Below are positions 26,355 through 33,329 of a stretch of 33,329 nucleotides of DNA, in pieces. Source of the DNA: UBA1275 sp002323515 (GTDB lineage: Bacteria > Bacteroidota > Rhodothermia > Balneolales > Balneolaceae); contig CAXGAH010000024.1 of assembly GCA_964007875.1 (NCBI GenBank), positions 1 through 33,329 on the forward strand, read 5' to 3'. The position numbers and the translations under genes were made by a program. Each line of letters begins with the position of its first letter. Position 1 is the stretch's first letter. Under the pieces are notes generated by a model, which worked only from the letters and a program-made list of their open reading frames with translations, did no database searches and was not told where the DNA came from.

Positions 26355-28511
26355 CTATCGAACTTTAAGTACTTGCCCAACATAAATAGTGGATCCAGAT
26401 AACTCGTTTAGCTCTCGCAATTTTGATGTGGATAAGCCAAAACTTCGAGCAATAGCTGACAACGTATCGTTACGCTTAACCACATAGGTAGAGGCATCTT
26501 TTTCACCGAATATATTTTCGCCCCCTCTTTGTCGTCGTTCTAAATCTTGTTTGTCATTAAAGCTGAGGCTATTTATCGCTTTGTAATGTTCTTCACGATT
26601 TTTTGACACATACAATGTCAGATTTTGTCCTACCCGAATGGTATTCCCAATTCCGTTCCAACTTCTTATTTCCCATGCACGCACATCATGCCACTCGGCG
26701 ATATGACCTATGGTATCTCCTGTTTTTACTCTATATAATAACTTAACAGAGTTAGCCGGGATCGAACTACTTGAAGAGCTCGAACGAGTAGTCACTGTTC
26801 CACTCTGTTGATTGGTGGGACGGTTAACGGATAATTGGTTCACCGATCCTGCTGGTAGTGGCACTGCAATTACTTGACCAGGGTATATGATATTGGACAG
26901 GTTATCATTACTTGCATAGATACCACTAACACTCGTTCCATACCTACGTGCTATCAATCCAATGGATTCACCACTTTGAACGGTATGCATGGTGATACTT
27001 TGGTTTTGACTTTCTCGAGGTAAACTATCATAAATGGCTCGTAAGTCATTCCCCTTGCCAACAGGCACTTTTAACGCATAGTTCAAGCCTGGAGGGGTTG
27101 CCCAACGCAATAGCTCTGGATTATATTCTTTTAGTGTTTTCGTGGATATACCCATGGCTTCTGCCAGTATCTCTAACGACATAAGTCCATCAACCTCGAC
27201 AGTCTCATAGGAATATGGCTCTTGGCCATAGTTAGTTTGAAACCCAAATTCTTCTGGACTCAGATTAATCATAGTTGTGGCAATAAAACCAGGTACATAT
27301 CCTCTGGTTTCACGAGGTAAGTATGGATAGGCAGCCCAATAATCCTTCACACCACCCGCACGGTTAATGGCCCTATTTAATCCACGTGGGCTAATATTAT
27401 AATTGGCCATGGCTAGATGCCAGTCCCCCCATACATTGTACAGATCTTTTAAGTGTCGTGCTGCTGCTCTGGTAGCTTTTTCAGGATCTCTTCGCTCATC
27501 TACCCACCAATTAATTTCAATCCCATATACTCGTGCAGTGGCTGCTATAAATTGCCACATTCCAACAGCCGACGCCCAACTCCTAGCCGTAGGGTTTAAC
27601 CCACTTTCAATAAAAGCTAAATAAACCAATTCTTGGGGCATTTCCTCTTCCCGAAAAATCTCTAACATCATGGGCTTGTACACCTCCGCCCTCTCTCTCC
27701 ATTTTTCCATCACATCTGGCCTTCTCAACGTATAGTAAACAAGATGTCGATTTACTTGTGCATTTTGCAGTAACAACACCGATGTTTTAAAGGTTTCGGT
27801 GTCTTTTGGAAAGTTAAAGTCCTCAGCCAAGGTGTTTTCATCTTCTAGAAAATCTTCTTGAATAGCAAATATTTCTCCTTGTGCCTGATCTTCCTCTTCC
27901 GTTATCCCATAAAAAGCTCGATACTCACCAACAACCGCTCTAGAGAGTTGAGCAAAGCGTGTATTACTTCTAATTTCTGGATACTCATCTAACAAGTCCT
28001 GCGAAGCTGCCAATGATTCGTTAATTAGACGTTCTGCTTCTACGGGCTCATTATTTACCTGTGCTTTTAAAGCCTGTACATGTGAAGCGTATATATTGGC
28101 AATCCGAAGCATCATATCACGCTCAAAGCTGTCCATTTGTAGCTCTACCGGAATCAATTCTGTTGTGTCACCAGCTGCAATGTCTGTAGAGGTCGAAGAC
28201 CAAGCCTGCATAGGATTATTATAAGGGAGATATTTGGTTTTTATCTCTTGGTACTCAACCGTGGGTGGAGCCTCTTGAGCATGAACTATGGATGTGTTAC
28301 CCAAAGAAAGTACCATTAGTATAATTAAGGTCGCCATTGGTAACGCTTTACATGCCAGTAGGTGAAAATTTGACTTCAACAAGCTATTTGTGCCTATTGA
28401 AAGCGTGTCTGTTAAATTAGTACCTGTTGGACATAGGTGCATAATGGGCAAATGATTAGATAATAGGCTAACAAAGAATATTCGTTTTGGATAATATACT
28501 AAAAATCTCAA
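26355..28511 (-). CDS. MltD-like LysM lytic transglycosylase
   Basis: The product cleaves peptidoglycan glycan strands to anhydro-muropeptides. Numbered from the TTG at 28511 (718 residues), a signal peptide ends at VHAQ (79), a helical region spans 110-280, the SLT family 1 domain spans about 285-420 with catalytic Glu302 in AFIESGLNP and the MWQF and MANYN motifs, and three LysM domains follow (about 515-560, 600-645 and 674-718) with a degenerate one near 445. The start is unresolved. TTG 28511 overlaps the nadE stop by four bases (TTGA), but the best signal peptide begins later, at TTG 28379 or with the upstream ATG at 28442. It precedes the S41 protease by two bases. Confidence 0.92.
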   Translation of the reverse strand: MRFLVYYPKRIFFVSLLSNHLPIMHLCPTGTNLTDTLSIGTNSLLKSNFHLLACKALPMATLIILMVLSLGNTSIVHAQEAPPTVEYQEIKTKYLPYNNPMQAWSSTSTDIAAGDTTELIPVELQMDSFERDMMLRIANIYASHVQALKAQVNNEPVEAERLINESLAASQDLLDEYPEIRSNTRFAQLSRAVVGEYRAFYGITEEEDQAQGEIFAIQEDFLEDENTLAEDFNFPKDTETFKTSVLLLQNAQVNRHLVYYTLRRPDVMEKWRERAEVYKPMMLEIFREEEMPQELVYLAFIESGLNPTARSWASAVGMWQFIAATARVYGIEINWWVDERRDPEKATRAAARHLKDLYNVWGDWHLAMANYNISPRGLNRAINRAGGVKDYWAAYPYLPRETRGYVPGFIATTMINLSPEEFGFQTNYGQEPYSYETVEVDGLMSLEILAEAMGISTKTLKEYNPELLRWATPPGLNYALKVPVGKGNDLRAIYDSLPRESQNQSITMHTVQSGESIGLIARRYGTSVSGIYASNDNLSNIIYPGQVIAVPLPAGSVNQLSVNRPTNQQSGTVTTRSSSSSSSIPANSVKLLYRVKTGDTIGHIAEWHDVRAWEIRSWNGIGNTIRVGQNLTLYVSKNREEHYKAINSLSFNDKQDLERRQRGGENIFGEKDASTYVVKRNDTLSAIARSFGLSTSKLRELNELSGSTIYVGQVLKVR

Positions 28512-30259
28512 AAAGCACGACCCAATCTAAAGCCCGTCCATTGCTGCACTATTGGACGCCTTCGCCCAACACCAAATGCCACATCTGAGACCTTTAATCC
28601 AGGAGCCGATTGATACCGCTTAAACTCATTTAGGTCTACTTTTTTGAGAATTTCTTGCACTAAATCCGAATCAAAACCCATATCAACAAGTTCAGTCAAT
28701 TCTTTAGCCTGTTCAATATATCCCTTTAAAATTGCGTCTAAGATGACATAATCAGGCAAACTATCGGAGTCTTTTTGATCGGGACGTAATTCTGCTGAAG
28801 GTGCTTTGGTCAGAATCGCCTTAGGTATAACTTCTCGATTGTAATAGTGCTCATTCATCCACTCAGCCAATGCATAGACTTCGGACTTGTACAAATCAGA
28901 TATAACCCCCAATGCCCCGTTCATATCACCATATAATGTGCAGTACCCAACGGCATATTCTGATTTGTTACCCGTATTTAAAACTACCGCTCCAAATTTA
29001 TTAGCCCATGCCATTAAAATAGAACCTCTGATCCTACTTTGAATATTCTCCTCAGCAAGTCCAAATTCAGTACCCTTAAAATATTCCGCCATGCTACGGT
29101 CAAAGGCCTTTACCATGTTTTTAATGGGAATCTGATGACACTCTATACCCAAAGACGCCGCAAGTTGTATTGAATCTGCTACACTTCCTTTCGATGAATA
29201 TTCAGATGGCATAGTTACGCCGACAACCGCATCAGCCCCCAATGCTTCTACAGCTAATGCAGCCACTAAAGCCGAGTCTATCCCTCCACTAAGGCCCAAG
29301 CATACCTTCATTGGTAGCCCACTTTTGACAATATAGTGACGTATCCCTAAGGTTAATGCTTCAAAAATGAAGGCCTCCTCCGACTGTGCGGGCCCGCTGC
29401 TCCTTTGGGGTATATTTATGCCCGGTTGATGTGTAGTAAGGCTAGAGGTTCGATCTTCATCAGGGTCTGATTGTAAGTGTTTAATCTGAACTCCCTGACT
29501 ATCCCTAATGCATTCCACATCAAAAGTGGCTTCCTGAAATCGGGTGGCTCGATTGATCACATTGCCCAAGGCATCCATAGCTAGTGAATCTCCATCAAAA
29601 ATAAGTTCAGTTTGCGCCCCTACCTGATTTACATATAACAACGGGGATTGAAATTCTTTGCAACGTCGGGCTAACATATCGGCACGCTCATTTATTTTCC
29701 TACGTGTAAATGGAGATGCCGATATATTTACCATGATCTCCGCTCCCTTTTCATGCAACTGCTTCAAAGGATTTACATGATAGCGCATATAGGAATTATC
29801 ATTCTGCCAAATATCTTCACACACACTTATACCCCACTTGATCCCGAGTAATTCAATGGGTTCAACCGACATAGCTGGTTCGAAATACCTCACATCATCA
29901 AATACATCATAATTAGGTAGAAGTGACTTGTGTTGTATGGCAATCAATTTACGATTTGATACTACAAAGGCTGAATTATAACAAGGTCTTCCCAAATGCT
30001 CATTAGGGCTAATACTTCCAAATATCAATGCGATTTCTGGACATTGATCAATAATTGTTTCATTTGCTTTATAAATCGTATCTCTGAATTCGGGGAGATT
30101 TAATAAATCCATGGGTGGGTATCCACAAATCGTTAATTCAGGTAAGATTAGAAGCTCGATACCTTGTTCACGAGCGGACTCTATTTCTTTTAAAATACGA
30201 CTTGTATTTCCTTGAATATCGCCTACCGTAGGATTCAACTGGGCTAATCTGACACGCAT
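28508..30259 (-). CDS. nadE: Glutamine-dependent NAD+ synthetase
   Basis: NadE converts nicotinate adenine dinucleotide to NAD+ using ammonia from glutamine. The 583-residue protein fuses an N-terminal nitrilase-type glutaminase (Glu41 in LPELTICGYPP, Lys111 in QHKSLLP, Cys147 in SVCEDIWQ) to a C-terminal NAD synthase domain with the PP-loop LGLSGGIDSA (321-330) and the conserved KAPSAELRPDQKDSDSLPDY segment. All catalytic residues are present and the length fits the bacterial two-domain class. Its stop overlaps the possible TTG start of the transglycosylase gene, and the secreted nuclease gene ends 53 bases upstream. Confidence 0.97.
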   Translation of the reverse strand: MRVRLAQLNPTVGDIQGNTSRILKEIESAREQGIELLILPELTICGYPPMDLLNLPEFRDTIYKANETIIDQCPEIALIFGSISPNEHLGRPCYNSAFVVSNRKLIAIQHKSLLPNYDVFDDVRYFEPAMSVEPIELLGIKWGISVCEDIWQNDNSYMRYHVNPLKQLHEKGAEIMVNISASPFTRRKINERADMLARRCKEFQSPLLYVNQVGAQTELIFDGDSLAMDALGNVINRATRFQEATFDVECIRDSQGVQIKHLQSDPDEDRTSSLTTHQPGINIPQRSSGPAQSEEAFIFEALTLGIRHYIVKSGLPMKVCLGLSGGIDSALVAALAVEALGADAVVGVTMPSEYSSKGSVADSIQLAASLGIECHQIPIKNMVKAFDRSMAEYFKGTEFGLAEENIQSRIRGSILMAWANKFGAVVLNTGNKSEYAVGYCTLYGDMNGALGVISDLYKSEVYALAEWMNEHYYNREVIPKAILTKAPSAELRPDQKDSDSLPDYVILDAILKGYIEQAKELTELVDMGFDSDLVQEILKKVDLNEFKRYQSAPGLKVSDVAFGVGRRRPIVQQWTGFRLGRAF

Positions 30260-30312
30260 TAAACTACATTGTTAATTTAGAACGGTATGCTATTAGAGCC
30301 ATTAATTATACC

Positions 30313-32922
30313 CTATTTAATCAATAACATGGACCGGCTTTGTAGCTGATCATTTGCTCGTAATGTATAAAAGTACACACCTGAAGCCCAATTATCCGCA
30401 TTTACCTGATATTGGTAGTTACCAGCTGCTTTCTGACCATAATTAATTCTAGTTAGTTCACGCCCCATAACATCTACCACTTGAAACTCCACATTAGCTG
30501 GAGTTTGTAATTCAAAACTAATTGTGGTACTGGGATTAAACGGGTTTGGGTAGTTAGGGTGCAAAATAAAGCCCATTTCACTTTTATTGAGCTGAGATTC
30601 GGCTTCAATATTGGTTGGAGTTCCATATAGAAATCGAGTCCAAACAGGATAATGATCGGATGTTTCACTAAGATAGTTACCTATATAATTAGGATTCTCT
30701 ACTCGCTCTGTTCCCTCAAACCACTCGTCCTCTAGCTCTGAACTAATAAGAATATGATCTAACATTGAGAATCGGGAGTAAGATGTATATCCGTTTTCTT
30801 CAAGACTCTTGGTTAGAATTGTATATTCGGTGTCATCATCAAAGTTTTTATATGGAGAGGCCAAATTATTATAAGTAGATTGAAGTATTTCATCATTAAA
30901 ATCACCCAAGACCATTACATTAGCACTTCTCCGCTGATTATCAAGAAAGACTTTAAGCTGCCTAGACGCATTGATTCGTTGGTTATAGTCACTTTCTTCA
31001 CCATATGCTTTAGCATGTATATTGTATAAGTACATTTCTCTAGTTTCCCCATTTATTGTTGCATCAATAAGTAATTCCAAGGGGAATCGGCCCGCTGCCC
31101 AGTCCGAATAATTCATCCCACTAGATATCAGTTGACTTTGGTAGACCTTAATGGTTTCCTCCTTATATATATAGGCTGTGCGCTGAGTCTGATCAAAGTT
31201 GGCTATTGTCCCACTATAGCCTTCTAGATTAGTCACTAAAGATTCAAAGAGATTCGCATTAGAAATTTCCTGTAATGCATATAAATCCGCGTCGATTGTT
31301 TCAATGAGGGTTTTAGCATTTTGCATTTGAAGGTTATCATCAACAGGGCCATTTGAAGCATCCCCAAACCATTCCACGTTCCAAGTGACTATATCCAACG
31401 TATGCTCTTTTGATATGGAATCACTAGGGAAGCTAACCGCGTCCACACTTAAATCGGAAGTGAAACGGGGTAGTATTTGATAAATGCCAGCAAATTGACC
31501 TACTACACCAATCATTTGAATGGGTTCGTTTGGACTCATAGCTCCTACTAACTCACTATCATTATCGACCCGCATTTCAGCCGTAGATGTAGGGTCCGAT
31601 ATAGAATAATTAGTATTACCTTGAAAGGCTCCCTGATGTTCTATAACTGTGTTTGGAATTTGCACTAGTTGAGCTTCCAAGCTACCTGAATTTACTTGAG
31701 TTAAAGTGACCATTTTAGGCTCAGGAACTCTGGATTCTACTTCCAGTATCTCATAATTAATCGAATTATCACTGTCAGTAGCAGAAATTTGCAATAAAAA
31801 ATCTTCATCTTCACCAGCTATGGGTCGGAATACATTCAGCGGTCCCTCTACAACAATAGAATCTCCAATGACGGCTTCAGCATGCAAAGGCTCATAATAG
31901 ACGGCCAATCCAGCCGTTCCATCTTGTAGATAAAGTGGTCCGCCAAATTCATTAGCTACAGTTACACGCCCTGCAATTCGAACCCGAGTCCCTAGACTCA
32001 ATGTTCGCGCGTCTGAAATTGGGAGCACATCGTCAGCCCCAAAGGCTTGTGCAGTCAGTGGTATACTGATTGTGGCTTGATTAGGATCATTACTTTTTAT
32101 TATAAGTTCACCTGAATAATCTCCCACACTTGTTGGATTAAAATGTAGCAAAATCTCCGTAGTAGCTTTAAAGGTTAAACTGCTGTCTTGAAGATCATCT
32201 ACAAAGAAATCTGCACCCGTAACTTCCACTGATTCTACCATTAAAGTGGGTTCGCCTAAATTAGTTATTAGAATTGGTTTGGATTTACTACCTCCCTCCA
32301 CTGTTGATTCAAAAGAAATTCCATTTTGTGAGGTTAGTATGATCCCATTAGTACTGACTTGAATGGTTTGAGTATCGCTGGCCTCAAGGAAATCAGTAAT
32401 GGTCAAATCATCTAGATTAATACGCCCGTCACCACCCTGAATCCACCGGAAACGGATAGGTCCGGAAATACCAACTTCAATCTCAAATAATTCTAAATCT
32501 GAACCCGGTGAAATGGGCTCTCCAACGGTGGTCCATGAACCACCTTTATCGACTGAATATTCCAATTGCAGCGAATTGCCTGTATTTGACCCATAGTTTG
32601 CACTAACAAAACTAACTACATCCGCACCATCATTCTTATCAAATAACATTGTAATTGAGCCCGATTTACCATTTCGACGGTCCATACGAACACCTTGTGA
32701 GCCATTGAATTTATCATTGCCCAAACTACCCAGTAGCGCATCATTAAAATACCAAGTCCCAGAAGATAGCTCAACATTAGCACCCGCATAAGATGTTTTT
32801 TGTCCGTCTTCGAAATTTTCTATTAACTGCGCACGTATAGGAGTAGCTGTCCATGTAACTAGCAGTGCAAAAATGAGAAAATGAATAGCTCTTTCTGCGC
32901 TTGAGTTTGAAGGGTTAATCAT
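30313..32922 (-). CDS. Secreted multidomain endonuclease/exonuclease/phosphatase-family protein with T9SS sorting domain
   Basis: From the ATG at 32922 the protein has 869 residues; a TTG seven codons earlier is less likely. Order: signal peptide ending about 31 (PIRAQ), a jelly-roll-like module (about 35-180), a choice-of-anchor-D-type Ig module (about 200-295), an OB-fold-like module (about 305-390), a second small beta module, an EEP hydrolase domain (about 508-765), and a T9SS type A domain (about 788-869, NYPNPFNPSTT). The EEP catalytic motifs are intact: WNVEWFG (514-520), ALQEI with Glu552, LGDFND (672-677), LDH (721-723) and SDHYPV (755-760). This resembles extracellular nucleases of the ExeM/lamin-tail type. 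DNA or nucleotide-phosphate scavenging is inferred; a phosphodiesterase acting on other substrates is possible. Confidence 0.88.
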   Translation of the reverse strand: MINPSNSSAERAIHFLIFALLVTWTATPIRAQLIENFEDGQKTSYAGANVELSSGTWYFNDALLGSLGNDKFNGSQGVRMDRRNGKSGSITMLFDKNDGADVVSFVSANYGSNTGNSLQLEYSVDKGGSWTTVGEPISPGSDLELFEIEVGISGPIRFRWIQGGDGRINLDDLTITDFLEASDTQTIQVSTNGIILTSQNGISFESTVEGGSKSKPILITNLGEPTLMVESVEVTGADFFVDDLQDSSLTFKATTEILLHFNPTSVGDYSGELIIKSNDPNQATISIPLTAQAFGADDVLPISDARTLSLGTRVRIAGRVTVANEFGGPLYLQDGTAGLAVYYEPLHAEAVIGDSIVVEGPLNVFRPIAGEDEDFLLQISATDSDNSINYEILEVESRVPEPKMVTLTQVNSGSLEAQLVQIPNTVIEHQGAFQGNTNYSISDPTSTAEMRVDNDSELVGAMSPNEPIQMIGVVGQFAGIYQILPRFTSDLSVDAVSFPSDSISKEHTLDIVTWNVEWFGDASNGPVDDNLQMQNAKTLIETIDADLYALQEISNANLFESLVTNLEGYSGTIANFDQTQRTAYIYKEETIKVYQSQLISSGMNYSDWAAGRFPLELLIDATINGETREMYLYNIHAKAYGEESDYNQRINASRQLKVFLDNQRRSANVMVLGDFNDEILQSTYNNLASPYKNFDDDTEYTILTKSLEENGYTSYSRFSMLDHILISSELEDEWFEGTERVENPNYIGNYLSETSDHYPVWTRFLYGTPTNIEAESQLNKSEMGFILHPNYPNPFNPSTTISFELQTPANVEFQVVDVMGRELTRINYGQKAAGNYQYQVNADNWASGVYFYTLRANDQLQSRSMLLIK

Positions 32923-32990
32923 ATTATCCTTTGATTTATTCAAAGGTCAATATAGGGAGATCTTCAACCTCTTACACAATTGACTTACTA

Positions 32991-33329
32991 TCACCTTAGT
33001 CCGTTTGGTAGCCCTTTACAGATTCTACTTACAGCGTCGTGGCTGTGCAAACTTTCTAGGTGAGCACAACGGACCACAAAATCACGAATAGAATTATAGC
33101 TATCTAATTCTTGATATAGTAGTCGTGCAGCATCTTCAACAAATTTTTGAAAAGCTCCATTTAATTCTGCAAAAGCTTGCTCATCTTCTCTCTTTACTAT
33201 TACCTGTGTTTCCGTTTGAAGTGCTTCGCGACATATTTCAACTAAATCTTCAACGTAAAAGGTATCCTTTAAGGCTACAGTAACTTCTGCAACACTACGT
33301 TGGGAATGAGGAATAGCCGCAAGATTACG
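32991..33329 (-). CDS. folE2: GTP cyclohydrolase FolE2 (C-terminal part, cut by the right edge)
   Basis: Reading the minus strand from the right edge gives 112 residues without a stop, ending in TGA at 32991-32993; the N-terminal part lies outside the window. Recognisable FolE2 (type IB GTP cyclohydrolase) features are AIPHSQRS near the visible start, EALQTETQVIVKREDEQAF, KFVEDAARLL and RCAHLESLHSHDAVS, which match the family's conserved APHxQRS, KREDE, FVED and ESIHxHxA segments. The enzyme makes dihydroneopterin triphosphate for folate and related pterins, or for queuosine-type bases. The secreted nuclease gene starts 68 bases downstream. Confidence 0.88.
   Translation of the reverse strand, partial: RNLAAIPHSQRSVAEVTVALKDTFYVEDLVEICREALQTETQVIVKREDEQAFAELNGAFQKFVEDAARLLYQELDSYNSIRDFVVRCAHLESLHSHDAVSRICKGLPNGLR

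Noticed and set aside
1..33329. CRISPR array, tRNA, insertion sequence or defence system
   Set aside because: No regularly spaced short repeats, cloverleaf-like segments, transposase motifs or defence-gene families were recognised by eye.

Overview
The window reads as a stretch of bacterial core chromosome from the Bacteroidota/Rhodothermota/Balneolota part of the FCB group. Balneolota is my best guess. The reasons are two large exported proteins that end in type IX secretion (T9SS) type A sorting domains with the YPNPFNP signature, a BadF-type sugar kinase of the style common in Bacteroidota, start sites without obvious Shine-Dalgarno sequences, and moderately AT-rich DNA. The assignment is inference; no rRNA is present. 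No tRNA, CRISPR array, insertion sequence, prophage or integrase was seen.

Left part (1-4880): the 3' portion of a large repetitive surface protein with a T9SS tail, convergent with a BadF/BadG-type N-acetylglucosamine-kinase-like gene. A kynureninase-like PLP enzyme is divergent from that kinase.

Middle plus-strand block (5211-15978): a 330-base non-coding region with several dyad elements precedes recA-recX. An AI-2E/PerM family membrane protein follows, then purN and purH (purine synthesis), then the rod-shape operon mreB-mreC-mreD-mrdA(PBP2)-rodA. The last four junctions of that operon are 12 bases or less or overlap. recA/recX act in DNA repair, and mre/mrd/rod build the elongasome for lateral cell-wall growth. 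rnhB lies convergent on the minus strand, and an orphan VWA-domain gene diverges from rnhB.

Right minus-strand block (17996-33329), in transcription order: folE2 (partial, cut by the right edge), a secreted multidomain endonuclease/exonuclease/phosphatase protein with a T9SS tail, nadE, a LysM lytic transglycosylase, a carboxy-terminal processing protease, a PHP phosphoesterase, ribH, uppS, bamA and three tandem Skp/OmpH-type chaperone genes. Many of these encode envelope functions (undecaprenyl-PP synthesis, outer-membrane protein folding, murein turnover), mixed with cofactor genes (NAD, riboflavin, a GTP cyclohydrolase). A perfect hairpin lies between the end of the chaperone cluster and the VWA gene.

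Several genes (purN, bamA, uppS, and mrdA with GTG) appear to use non-ATG starts. I found no clear new multi-gene system. The items most worth a second look are the dyad-rich recA upstream region, the triple Skp array, the orphan VWA protein and the two T9SS cargo proteins.
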